The notes under the pieces were generated by a model that saw nothing but the letters and a program-made list of their open reading frames with translations, searched no databases and was not told the origin of the DNA. Below, piece after piece: positions 23,091 to 31,230 of a stretch of DNA of 64,000 nt; positions within the stretch are counted from its first letter, which is position 1; each line of letters opens with the position of its first letter. The stretch spans positions 62,001 through 126,000 of the forward strand of contig NZ_CP058558.1 in the NCBI RefSeq assembly GCF_018141165.1, in the 5' to 3' direction. The stretch is from Alkaliphilus sp. B6464 (GTDB taxonomy: Bacteria > Bacillota > Clostridia > Peptostreptococcales > Natronincolaceae). A program made the translations under genes and the position numbers.

Positions 23091-24728
23091 CTATATAGTT
23101 GCTAAAGCAATATTGTTTTTTGATTGAACATATTTAATAATAGTTTCTTTAACAGCCCTAGCAATACTTCTACCTAATGCGATTGGAACACCATTACCCA
23201 CTTGTTGTTGCATACTACTTAACTTACCCTTAAATACAAAGTTCTTATCAAGACCTGAAGCAGCAGCAGCCTCACTAACCGTTAAGATTCTATCTTCTAA
23301 TGGGTGAATGATAACTGGTTTTCTATAATTAACTAATGTAATACAAGGTTGATTCATTGCTAATCTTCTATATGAATTAGAATGTCTTGCCTTAGTTCTT
23401 AAATATTCAGGAATAGACTCCCAATTTTCACCTTGAGGAACATATTTCATTCTCTCAAGTGTATCTTCTCTAGCAATGCTTACATCGTTTTGATTTGGCC
23501 AATTATCATCCACTTTAGCAAGAACATCGCCCATAGTTTTCCATCTATCTTGTGAAACTAAAGGCTCAGGAATGTTCACCCTACCTATCTTACTTCCAAT
23601 AATAAATGCTCTCTTTCTATTTTGATATCCTCCTTGCTCTACATCAGTTACGATACCATGAGATATTTCAAAATCAGAAAGTTCTTCTTTTATTAATTTA
23701 AGATAAGCACCTTCTGAAGCAGTTAATAAGTCAGGCACATTTTCCATTACAAATATATCGTAATCAGCATATTTTGATTTAACCCACTTAACATATTCAA
23801 GAATGAGTTGACTATCTTTATGATCCTCTATCTTCCCTCTCTCTTTTCCATAATTAAATCTTTCTTTAGTAAATGGTTTACAAGATGGTCCGCCAATAAT
23901 AATTTTTGTATCTGGCACATCTATCTTAGGATATGAACATATATCATCACATACAATATGATCTCCTAAATTTTCTCTGTATGTTCTACAAGCATCTTCA
24001 TCATTATCAATAGCAAAAACTATCTCAAAACCTTCCTTAACAAAAGCATAATCGAGCAATCCTGCACCTGAAAAGAGACTTACAATTTGTAAAGGGTACT
24101 CTATGTTTTTAAGTGACTTTGTAAAGTCTAATACCTTAGCATTTTGCTTTGTATACTTATTAGTATATGAGATATAATTGTCTGTAGTAGGTATGGACTC
24201 TGCTATATTAGTATTAATACTTCCTAATATATCATCCATAGAGATTTGAAAAGATTCGTCACCTGCTACCATTTTTAATTCGTTTCTACTAAACACCATA
24301 CTGGCGGTTTTCTTTACATTTAATAATTTAGTAATATCAATTACTTTTTTACCTAATATTTTATTTTTAATTTTTTTAATAGTATTAGATAATGTATTTG
24401 TATTTTCTTCGATATAACCTTCAACTAAAATTTTATCTTCATAAATAGAAACCTCTAAATAATCAGCATCCTTAAATGCAGATAAAGCCTCATTATTTCT
24501 AATATCAAAAAGTGGTTTTTCATCAGTTTTAGTTTTCTTTCTTGAAACCTTTAATCCTTGTCCATTAGATGGAAGAATAACCATCTTATTGTTTTTTAGA
24601 TCCACTATATAATGCTCGCCTATATCAAACTTAGTCTTAGACTTATTAGCATTTGTTTTATTCTTAAAAGAAAATGTAATTCCTCTTTTTGAGGCCTTAA
24701 TTCTCTTTTTTTCAATAAATTTTCCCAT
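23091..24728 (-). CDS. C5-cytosine DNA methyltransferase with 210-residue N-terminal extension, 545 aa
   Basis: ATG at 24728 behind TGGAGGTATT. Motif I SLFSGAGLLD (217-226), motif IV GGPSCKPF (279-286, catalytic Cys 283), ENVPDLL (329-335), QNRKR (369-373) and motif X QVGNGVP near the end show a full C5 methylase. Motif IV usually reads PPC; here PSC. Residues 1-210 are lysine-rich with a strand pattern not typical of these enzymes and may give target binding or another activity. No restriction gene lies beside it. Probably protects the element from cleavage. Confidence 0.9.
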   Translation of the reverse strand: MGKFIEKKRIKASKRGITFSFKNKTNANKSKTKFDIGEHYIVDLKNNKMVILPSNGQGLKVSRKKTKTDEKPLFDIRNNEALSAFKDADYLEVSIYEDKILVEGYIEENTNTLSNTIKKIKNKILGKKVIDITKLLNVKKTASMVFSRNELKMVAGDESFQISMDDILGSINTNIAESIPTTDNYISYTNKYTKQNAKVLDFTKSLKNIEYPLQIVSLFSGAGLLDYAFVKEGFEIVFAIDNDEDACRTYRENLGDHIVCDDICSYPKIDVPDTKIIIGGPSCKPFTKERFNYGKERGKIEDHKDSQLILEYVKWVKSKYADYDIFVMENVPDLLTASEGAYLKLIKEELSDFEISHGIVTDVEQGGYQNRKRAFIIGSKIGRVNIPEPLVSQDRWKTMGDVLAKVDDNWPNQNDVSIAREDTLERMKYVPQGENWESIPEYLRTKARHSNSYRRLAMNQPCITLVNYRKPVIIHPLEDRILTVSEAAAASGLDKNFVFKGKLSSMQQQVGNGVPIALGRSIARAVKETIIKYVQSKNNIALATI

Positions 24729-24840
24729 TCAAAATACCTCCAATGTATATAAATTAAATACCTATCTGATATGTAGAGGTATTATATAAACTTTAATGAT
24801 TTAAATTCAAGACATAATCTCTCATATTTTATTACTAAAG

Positions 24841-24864
24841 AAGCGACAACTAAAATTTGTCGCT
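24841..24864 (-). terminator. terminator of the SEC-C gene
   Basis: AGCGACAA / TTGTCGCT hairpin. Confidence 0.5.
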
Positions 24865-24938
24865 GAGTTTATCAATTATATTTATTATAAAAAAATCTTA
24901 GAATTTAATTTTCTTCTCATATTGAATATTAGAAGTTA

Positions 24939-25415
24939 TTATAGACCATACATATCTCTTTTAATATCTTCATCTGTTAGTTCGATATCAAGCACTTCCA
25001 TCATTTTATAAAAATCTACAAATACATACTTAACAGATGGTTCAGATGTATCTAAATCCTCTAATCTATAAAAAATTGCTTCATCAGGAATAATGCTGCC
25101 ATTAATCTTCTTCTTGTATAATTTGGCCTCCTTCATAGACCGAACCATTACATTCATCACATATTTTCCAAAACCATTAAAGAAAATATTATAATTTAAT
25201 TCAATTTGCTTTCTTTTAAGTTCTGACATTAAATAAAATTCTTTGCCATTATCTTCCTCATCAATTCTTTTTTCTGATTCCTTTTTTAATATTTCATGTA
25301 TATTAATTTTAATTTGCTCAAGTATCTCTTTTTCATTCTTACCTATACAACATTTTTTATATTTCTTATTTGACATACAAGGACAATTGTCATTACGACC
25401 TATCTTTTTTGACAT
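24939..25415 (-). CDS. SEC-C motif protein, 158 aa
   Basis: The start is the ATG at 25415 (GAGGTGTTT before it); the longer frame would begin inside the promoter. It opens MSKKIGRNDNCPCMSNKKYKKCC, an N-terminal SEC-C zinc motif (CPC-x8-CC) as found at the C-terminus of SecA and in many small proteins that bind ribosomes or nucleases. The remaining 130 residues are helical and charged, without a known domain. Promoter at 25438 is of the shared family. Confidence 0.7.
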   Translation of the reverse strand: MSKKIGRNDNCPCMSNKKYKKCCIGKNEKEILEQIKINIHEILKKESEKRIDEEDNGKEFYLMSELKRKQIELNYNIFFNGFGKYVMNVMVRSMKEAKLYKKKINGSIIPDEAIFYRLEDLDTSEPSVKYVFVDFYKMMEVLDIELTDEDIKRDMYGL

Positions 25416-25437
25416 ATAAAACACCTCTCTTTCTTTT

Positions 25438-25448
25438 AACATAACATA
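25438..25448 (-). promoter_or_regulatory. promoter of the TRTG/TATGTT family (SEC-C gene)
   Basis: Minus strand reads TATG-T-TATGTT-AAAAG directly after a hairpin with TTTTTTT. Confidence 0.65.
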
Positions 25449-25498
25449 TTAAAAAAAGGGGTATATACTCCTTAAATATTAGATTGTTATATAATTGT

Positions 25499-25861
25499 CT
25501 AGTTCAAATCTATTTCCTTTATGAAATTCTTTTGCTCTACTATTCCACCTCTTAAATTTTCTTTTTGCATTGTAACTTGAAGAACGGTGCTTTTACTTTC
25601 TGTTTTTTTGTCGGGTGCTAAGACTTCTACATTGTTATAACCTAGTTGCTTTAGTTCATAAATAAGACTTGCTTTTTTTTCAAAAGATAAATATCCATCT
25701 TTATTGATACTTTCAGCATATCTAGAGATAATTAAGTCTGCCGTTAATGCATTTTGCTTACTTTCTACATTCTGACTTATTAATACGAAAAATAAGGCAG
25801 CAAAGACAAAAAGAACAAAAATAATTTCTATACTTCCTTTTCTTGAATTGTATTTTTTCAT
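25499..25861 (-). CDS. TadE/DUF4320-like membrane protein, 120 aa
   Basis: ATG at 25861 is chosen; a GTG four codons upstream lies in the binding site. The start MKKYNSRKGSIEIIFVLFVF has a basic end, a Gly-Ser-Ile-Glu step and one transmembrane helix (about residues 12-33). This is the layout of TadE-like pseudopilins and of DUF4320 proteins found beside conjugation genes. The outside domain of about 85 residues is unknown. Promoter at 25891. Confidence 0.55.
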   Translation of the reverse strand: MKKYNSRKGSIEIIFVLFVFAALFFVLISQNVESKQNALTADLIISRYAESINKDGYLSFEKKASLIYELKQLGYNNVEVLAPDKKTESKSTVLQVTMQKENLRGGIVEQKNFIKEIDLN

Positions 25862-25890
25862 GACATAATTCACTCCAATCTTTTTCTTTT

Positions 25891-25925
25891 AACATAACAC
25901 AAAAAAACAAGTAGGTTTCCCTACT
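25891..25925 (-). promoter_or_regulatory. UDG terminator fused to a TRTG/TATGTT promoter
   Basis: On the minus strand the stem AGTAGG/CCTACT is followed by TTTTTTT-GTG-T-TATGTT-AAAAG: the terminator T-run runs straight into the promoter core. Confidence 0.65.
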
Positions 25926-26640
25926 CGCCAAGCCAATTAATAATATTCATAGTTTCCTTAAAACAATTTGATTTAAGAAAATCTTTATCATACTTCTCAC
26001 TAACCCTTGAAGGGTGCCTGTCTTTATATTTCACTCCATTTATTACTATTGTCCCTATTTCTTGTGCGTCATTTCCCCATAAAAACCATTTTGCATCTGG
26101 TCTTTCAGCATCAATAAATCTAATTAGTTTTTTAGAGAATGTATCCCAAATGTCACTATGGGATCCCGGTTTTCCTATCTCTACAGTAAGATAAGCATTA
26201 AGAAGCAATACACCTTGATTTTCCCAACTATCAAACATTGTATCAGGTGATAAGATATCAAAGTCATCCGATTGAATTTCCTTTCTTATTTCTCCCAATG
26301 ACTTGATATCTCCGTAATCTATAATATCAGAATACGACTTATGAATGAGTTTAATTATATTTTGTAATGATTTATTGAAAGGTTGGTTCCATGAGGTATG
26401 TCCACCTACTTGAAAACAACGGCCAATGGCCACTCCAAATTGGGGGTATGGATCCATGCCTAGAATTACTATTTTGATATTATATAAGTCATTTTCTAAA
26501 AATCTAAGCACTAGGTTAGTTGGAGGATTATAGTTGCTTCCTATTTGACTTTCTATATTTCTTAATTCATTTAAGATATCATCAGACAAAAACTTATGCC
26601 ATGACGGATGAATGTTCTTTGGTAGAATTTCTATACTCAT
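25921..26640 (-). CDS. uracil-DNA glycosylase family 1-like protein, 239 aa
   Basis: ATG at 26640 behind TGAGGTGAT. ILGMDPYPQFGVAIG (about 59-73) aligns with the catalytic GQDPYH motif: the Asp is kept but Gln and His are replaced by Met and Pro. LLLNAYLTVEIGKPGSH, WFLWGNDAQEIG and RHPSRVS match the later family motifs (HPSPLS normally). So the fold and the Asp are there but the active site is unusual. It may remove uracil or another base, or bind uracil-DNA. Acts with the dNTP enzymes of this window. Confidence 0.8.
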   Translation of the reverse strand: MSIEILPKNIHPSWHKFLSDDILNELRNIESQIGSNYNPPTNLVLRFLENDLYNIKIVILGMDPYPQFGVAIGRCFQVGGHTSWNQPFNKSLQNIIKLIHKSYSDIIDYGDIKSLGEIRKEIQSDDFDILSPDTMFDSWENQGVLLLNAYLTVEIGKPGSHSDIWDTFSKKLIRFIDAERPDAKWFLWGNDAQEIGTIVINGVKYKDRHPSRVSEKYDKDFLKSNCFKETMNIINWLGE

Positions 26641-26827
26641 TGGTTTAATCACCTCATTTTATTAATTCTTTAAATACTTGTAACTTATTATATTTTAGAC
26701 TATATACCTATTTAAAGTTTATTTCATAACCTAGTTATATTAATTACCTCTATAATATATCTCTTTAATAGTGATTTCTTTTAATGTCATATGTTATCAT
26801 TTACGATAATCTTATTTAAGATATAAA

Positions 26828-26855
26828 AACAACCTCTAATCAATTGGAGGTTATT
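26828..26855 (-). terminator. terminator of ywbE
   Basis: AACCTCCAATT / AGAGGTT hairpin right after the stop codon. Confidence 0.55.
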
Positions 26856-27062
26856 CTATTGTTTAATTTCAGGAATCCACTGAACTCTACCTACTCCCTT
26901 ATTATCTTTTAATTTTACTTTTATTCCTCTTGGGTGGTATGCTCTATTTGTTAATATTTCTTCTACAACCCCATAAGTAAGTATTCCTGTTGACTGATCT
27001 TTTTTCAACACAATATTAACATGTTGTCCCTTGTGAATATCTTTTCTGTACTTGCCATCCAT
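26856..27062 (-). CDS. ywbE: YwbE family protein, 68 aa
   Basis: ATG at 27062 behind AAAGAGGTGATG. The short chain KYRKDIHKGQHVNIVLKKDQ, TGILTYGVVEEILTN, HPRGIKVKL and GVGRVQWI matches the YwbE family (DUF2196) over its length. A small beta-barrel protein of unknown role, normally chromosomal. Confidence 0.85.
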   Translation of the reverse strand: MDGKYRKDIHKGQHVNIVLKKDQSTGILTYGVVEEILTNRAYHPRGIKVKLKDNKGVGRVQWIPEIKQ

Positions 27063-27245
27063 GGTCATCACCTCTTTTTAAAAATTTACCAATACTCTAT
27101 CTAAGCACCCTTATTATCTATAACGAATATTTAACAATACTGTCAAGTATTTTACAAAAATAAGACTTAGTATTCCTCTGAATGTTCTCTATAGTATCAA
27201 CGGTTTCAGTTTAAGGTATAAAACCTGAAAATAGCATATAAAATG

Positions 27246-27287
27246 AAAATAAAATCGCATTGTATTCATTACGATTTTATTTTCTCA
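27246..27287 (-). terminator. terminator of 27269-27619
   Basis: AAAATAAAATCG / CGATTTTATTTT long AT-rich stem overlapping the stop. Confidence 0.5.
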
Positions 27288-27619
27288 ATTATTTTAATCT
27301 TATATAAGTATATAAGTATCATTAATCCAAATATATCAATCATATATTGATCATATTGGAAATATCCTCTACTTATAAATTGGTGCAATTCCCAAAAAGT
27401 ACACCAAGAAAAATAAAAAATACAACTTTTGTGAAACTGTACTCCAATTAAATATACAATTATCGGAATTGAAATACTTGCTAGAAAGTGATCTACCAAC
27501 CGTAATTGGTTATTATATTGATAGACGTAAACTCTTATAAATTCATCATTAATAAATGTAAGCACTCCAATAAATATTAATATACAAAATGCTTTTATAA
27601 AGTTCTTTAATTTCTTCAT
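27269..27619 (-). CDS. small multi-pass membrane protein, 116 aa
   Basis: ATG at 27619 with AAAGGGTAG before it. Three to four hydrophobic segments (about 8-26, 44-62, 66-76, 93-110). A motif CTFWELHQFISRGYFQYDQYMIDIFG with acidic and aromatic residues recalls small membrane proteins of the VanZ-like type, but I cannot place it in a family. Confidence 0.6.
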   Translation of the reverse strand: MKKLKNFIKAFCILIFIGVLTFINDEFIRVYVYQYNNQLRLVDHFLASISIPIIVYLIGVQFHKSCIFYFSWCTFWELHQFISRGYFQYDQYMIDIFGLMILIYLYKIKIIEKIKS

Positions 27620-27698
27620 TACTAAACTACCCTTTCTTTATAATTAATTCCATATTTTATTTTCCTATAATACATATAATCAACTATTAGAATCAAAT

Positions 27699-27794
27699 TT
27701 ATCTTAATGATATCATATAACTTAGCACATATTTTAGCATAGTTACTAGAAAGAATGCTGATTCAAGAGGATTATTGAACAATAGGAGTATCAT
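27699..27794 (-). CDS. hydrophobic small protein, 31 aa
   Basis: ATG at 27794 behind AAAAAGGAAT. The product (MILLLFNNPLESAFFLVTML ...) is one membrane-spanning helix. Could be a type I toxin-like peptide or a small membrane regulator; no antisense RNA is evident. Confidence 0.4.
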   Translation of the reverse strand: MILLLFNNPLESAFFLVTMLKYVLSYMISLR

Positions 27795-27839
27795 TTTTTA
27801 TTCCTTTTTAAGTTCACCACTGATTCTTTTTTTGCATAA

Positions 27840-27866
27840 AAAAAGGAGATACACATCCCCTTTTCA
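27840..27866 (-). terminator. terminator of the deoxyribosyltransferase gene
   Basis: GGGGATGTGTATCTCC then TTTTTTT on the minus strand. Confidence 0.65.
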
Positions 27867-27874
27867 TTATGACT

Positions 27875-28369
27875 TTAATTATACTTTATCATAAAGTCCT
27901 TAATTTCTTTTATAAGAGTAACCTTATAATCTTCTTTATCAGGTTCCCCTCCTACAATTGATCCACGCTTTCTAATAACTCCAGTAATAAATAGATTTCT
28001 ATATAGATGGTTATCACCTGTTCCAAACTGTCTCATATCTGTATATATAGCGATTATGGTTCTAGGTTTATCTTTTTGCATATCCATTAATGCTGCAAAA
28101 TAGCCTACTTCCCCCATTACTCCTTCATCCATACTTTGTCCATCTATACAGCATATTAGTACATTTGATTCTTTTAGCCTTTCAAGATCAGCATCAGCAA
28201 TCTTAATATCAGTAATTTCAGCATCATTATTCTTTTTATCATTAATGTCTTTATTTCTTTGAGGGACATAAAGTTCGAGACCTGTTTCTTTTTCGATCAG
28301 TGTCGCTATTTCTTCTGTCCATTGAAACATAGCAGCATTGAAAAAATGTGATGCAAAATATCCTTTCAT
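27875..28369 (-). CDS. nucleoside 2-deoxyribosyltransferase, 164 aa
   Basis: ATG at 28369 behind AGGAGGGG. Swaps the base on a 2'-deoxyribonucleoside (nucleoside salvage). The chain fits: N-terminal GYFASHFFNAAMFQWT, a DADLERLKESNVLICCIDG segment, GVMGEVGYFAAL with the catalytic Glu, and an N-terminal strand typical of the fold. Length normal. With MazG-like, UDG and Tmk it forms the nucleotide-pool set of this element. Confidence 0.85.
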   Translation of the reverse strand: MKGYFASHFFNAAMFQWTEEIATLIEKETGLELYVPQRNKDINDKKNNDAEITDIKIADADLERLKESNVLICCIDGQSMDEGVMGEVGYFAALMDMQKDKPRTIIAIYTDMRQFGTGDNHLYRNLFITGVIRKRGSIVGGEPDKEDYKVTLIKEIKDFMIKYN

Positions 28370-28455
28370 AAGTACCCCTCCTAGATTAGGTTTTATGTTA
28401 TCTCAATTTTATACATATATATATCAATAAATCAAGTTTTTCTAAAGAACAATTT

Positions 28456-29184
28456 TTAATTTTGTATAAGCAATTTGTCATCTATACAAATAGTTTTCAT
28501 CTTTTCCTCTGATTTTTTGAGTTTTTTTCTAGCACGTTTGATTTTTTTAGGATACGGTTCTATTATATATCCCTGCTCCCCTGATTCAAAAGTCGTAGGC
28601 TGAAGTTCTCTCACATTATACATAAACTGTAATATTTTAAATGCTCTATCTAATTCCAATTTATAAAAGGATCTTAAATCTTTCAACGCAGATTCAGATA
28701 TAACTTTTTCTTCATTGCTATTTAAACTATATATAAAATATAAAACTAACTCTTTTTTTATAAAGTTAAATCTTTCTTCCGTATTTTCAATGGTGCATGA
28801 TTTTAATAAAATATTCTCAAGGTCTTCTTTCTTTACTTTAAAAGTCTTTAGACTTTCCAATAAAGTTAATTCTAATTGTATTTTTTTATGTTCAAAGTTT
28901 TTCTTGTTTAAAAGTAAATTTAAAAGTTTAGTTTTGCATCCTGTGTAGAATAATCTTTTATTCTGTTCACTCTTAAAATCAAGTATGCTCTGAACTTCTT
29001 TAGGGGTCATTTCATCTAAATTAAGCCTCAAGTTTTTAGCATAAGTAAAAGGATCCATAACTGACTTTTCCTTTTTCGCCTCATTATCTATGAAATCAAG
29101 AAAAAAACTCATTTCACTATCTTCTTGAACTATAGATTCATTATGTTTAATCTTTTCCATTAGTTTTTTCCTAGCGTTACCCAT
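28456..29184 (-). CDS. hypothetical helical protein, 242 aa
   Basis: ATG at 29184 (GGAGGTAC before it) is chosen; the longer frame would start inside the promoter at 29225. All-helical, charged, ending in a very basic segment (KKIKRARKKLKKSEEK) likely to touch nucleic acid. No known family. Confidence 0.65.
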   Translation of the reverse strand: MGNARKKLMEKIKHNESIVQEDSEMSFFLDFIDNEAKKEKSVMDPFTYAKNLRLNLDEMTPKEVQSILDFKSEQNKRLFYTGCKTKLLNLLLNKKNFEHKKIQLELTLLESLKTFKVKKEDLENILLKSCTIENTEERFNFIKKELVLYFIYSLNSNEEKVISESALKDLRSFYKLELDRAFKILQFMYNVRELQPTTFESGEQGYIIEPYPKKIKRARKKLKKSEEKMKTICIDDKLLIQN

Positions 29185-29224
29185 TGTTCGAGTACCTCCT
29201 ATGTATGAAATGTTTTGTTTTTTT

Positions 29225-29236
29225 AACATAACACAC
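29225..29236 (-). promoter_or_regulatory. promoter of the TRTG/TATGTT family
   Basis: Minus strand reads GTGTG-T-TATGTT-AAAA; it overlaps the longest possible frame of 28456, fixing that gene's start downstream. Confidence 0.65.
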
Positions 29237-29362
29237 GTTTTTAAGATAGCAATTCAGAACTCTTATTCTATTAAAATAATTTGATAGCATCTGTATAAAA
29301 TGTTATTATCGTAATAAAATATAAAACAATGATATGACATAGATACTAGGGAGGTTAATCCT

Positions 29363-29827
29363 ATGGGTATGAGTAAGGCTAAGAAGGCTTCTAAGGCAAG
29401 AAAAAGAGAGATAAGAGAGAGAATTAAAACAGAGCAAATACAGGCTAAAGAAAGAAGAATTATGAAGGCAGAAATCAATAGACGGTTTAATAATGGACAA
29501 AAAACATTCCACATTCCTGAAGATAATTATGCTTTTAATGATAGAATTGAAGATAAGGATTTTAAAATTTTGTCTGAATTGGCATGGAGAATGTTTTTTA
29601 CTAAATTGGCTGAACTATCCTCAAAAAATTTTAATAAAATCACCGAAGATCCTTTTGCTTTATCAGAGCAATGTTTACAGGCTATGGGATATAAAAGAGA
29701 TAAGATTGAATTAATACTAGAAACATTTAAAAAATATGGTGGACATGATGATATGGAAGTTATGCTCAATGTTTACACTATACTATACAGCAATGAATCA
29801 AATGAAAATCATTTAGAATACATTTAA
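29363..29827 (+). CDS. hypothetical protein with basic N-terminus, 154 aa
   Basis: ATG at 29363 behind AGGGAGGTTA. Residues 1-45 are extremely basic and helical (KAKKASKARKREIRERIK), then a helical domain. Looks like a nucleic-acid associated protein; family unknown. An isolated plus-strand gene in a minus-strand block. Confidence 0.65.
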   Translation: MGMSKAKKASKARKREIRERIKTEQIQAKERRIMKAEINRRFNNGQKTFHIPEDNYAFNDRIEDKDFKILSELAWRMFFTKLAELSSKNFNKITEDPFALSEQCLQAMGYKRDKIELILETFKKYGGHDDMEVMLNVYTILYSNESNENHLEYI

Positions 29828-29829
29828 AA

Positions 29830-29858
29830 AAGCCTTGGGGTGTCCCAAGACTTTTTTT
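29830..29858 (+). terminator. terminator between convergent genes
   Basis: AGCCTTGGG / TCCCAAGACT with TTTTTTT tail. Confidence 0.75.
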
Positions 29859-31077
29859 ATGCTTTGAAATTATATAAAGGTCTAATGATATCTATAATAT
29901 CAATTGTTTCCTTCGTATTCTCTATAATTTCGTCAATAGGTTTATATGCCATAGGTGCCTCGTCAATAGTTGATTGATTAACAGAAGTAGAATAGATTCC
30001 TTTCATGGTTTCTTGATATTCTTCTAGGCTGAATAATTCTTTACTATGACCTCTTGAATACAATCTCCCTGCTCCATGAGGTGCTGAATAATTCCACTCT
30101 TCATTACCTTTCCCAACTGCAAGAATAGAACCGTCCCTCATATTAATCGGAATAAGCACTTTCTCACCTTTTTTAGCGGATATAGCCCCTTTTCTGATAA
30201 GATTATCTTCATAACTAATATAATTATGAATTGTAGTAAAACTTTCTAATTCATCAAAATCTAATCCTAAAAACTCCACAATTCTCTTTGCCATGGAGAT
30301 TCTATTTTCAACTGCGAATTTTTGTGCGAACTCCATATCTCTCTTATATTGTTCTGCTAATTCTCCCTCTAAAAAAGATAAGTTTTTTGGTACTTTATAA
30401 ACTTCCATTATCTTTTGATATTCTTCTTTGGTCGATTGAATTTCCGCAACTCTACCCTGTTGTTTTAATAATCCTAGATTACGATTCATTTCATGAGTTA
30501 TAGCATTAATCTGACTTTGACAATGTTCAATAGCCTTGTCCTGATAATATTTTGCTATCTGCAATCCAAAATTTCTGCTACCAGAATGAATTACTAGATA
30601 CTTTATTCCTTGCGAATCAACACCACATTCACAAAAATGGTTGCCCCCGCCCAATGAACCCAAACTTAGAATATGCCTATTAAGATCAGAATTGGTCAAT
30701 TTAGCAATTTCCTCTATTCTTTGCTCTACTTCTTGAGACATTTTTTGAGCCTTATTGTTTACAGAAAAACCATGGGGAATATTGTTTCTAATAAAATTAT
30801 CCATCTCCTCAAAATTAATTTCTATATCGCCTAAAGGAACAGTTAAAAGTCCACATCCAATATCTACGCCTATTAAATTAGGTACGATTTTACGACCTAA
30901 ATCTGCCGTAAAGCCAATCACACATCCTGCACCTGCATGACAATCAGGCATGATTCTGATTTTACTTTCTTCAAACGCCCTCTGATTGCACAACTCTATA
31001 ATTTGACTTATTGCCTCATTCCCGATATTATCTGTAAATACTGCTGCTTTATTATACTTTCCTTCTAAAACAATCAT
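29857..31077 (-). CDS. rtcB: RtcB-type RNA-splicing ligase, 406 aa
   Basis: ATG at 31077 behind AAAGGAGGAT. Joins RNA 2',3'-cyclic phosphate ends to 5'-OH ends using GTP and Mn. Motifs in order: MPDCHAGAGCVIG (44-56, metal Cys/His), GVDIGCGL (70-77), LGSLGGGNHF, HSGSRNFG, and PHGAGRLYSRG near the C-terminus with the histidine that carries GMP. Length fits the shorter bacterial RtcB group. Phages and plasmids use it to repair tRNAs cut by host nucleases. KptA (61601) is in the same element. Confidence 0.95.
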   Translation of the reverse strand: MIVLEGKYNKAAVFTDNIGNEAISQIIELCNQRAFEESKIRIMPDCHAGAGCVIGFTADLGRKIVPNLIGVDIGCGLLTVPLGDIEINFEEMDNFIRNNIPHGFSVNNKAQKMSQEVEQRIEEIAKLTNSDLNRHILSLGSLGGGNHFCECGVDSQGIKYLVIHSGSRNFGLQIAKYYQDKAIEHCQSQINAITHEMNRNLGLLKQQGRVAEIQSTKEEYQKIMEVYKVPKNLSFLEGELAEQYKRDMEFAQKFAVENRISMAKRIVEFLGLDFDELESFTTIHNYISYEDNLIRKGAISAKKGEKVLIPINMRDGSILAVGKGNEEWNYSAPHGAGRLYSRGHSKELFSLEEYQETMKGIYSTSVNQSTIDEAPMAYKPIDEIIENTKETIDIIDIIRPLYNFKA

Positions 31078-31173
31078 AGTTAATCCTCCTTTGTCAAATA
31101 CCTGCTTATTATAATAAAACATTATAATAATATTAAAATATACTACATATTCATCTTAATTGCTTTCAACTTT

Positions 31174-31185
31174 ATCATAACACAT
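31174..31185 (-). promoter_or_regulatory. promoter of the TRTG family (rtcB)
   Basis: Minus strand reads TATGTG-T-TATGAT-AAAG, following the terminator at 31200. Confidence 0.55.
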
Positions 31186-31199
31186 AGTTTAAAATTTAA

Positions 31200-31230
31200 T
31201 AAAAGCCCCCTTTTATATTTAGGAGGCTTT
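31200..31230 (-). terminator. terminator of the RNase HII-like gene
   Basis: AAAGCCTCCT / AGGGGGCTTTT hairpin on the minus strand. Confidence 0.7.

Noticed and set aside
26785-26815. A plus-strand family promoter (TATG-T-TATCAT) near 26793
   Set aside because: No plus-strand gene follows; the next gene downstream is on the minus strand.
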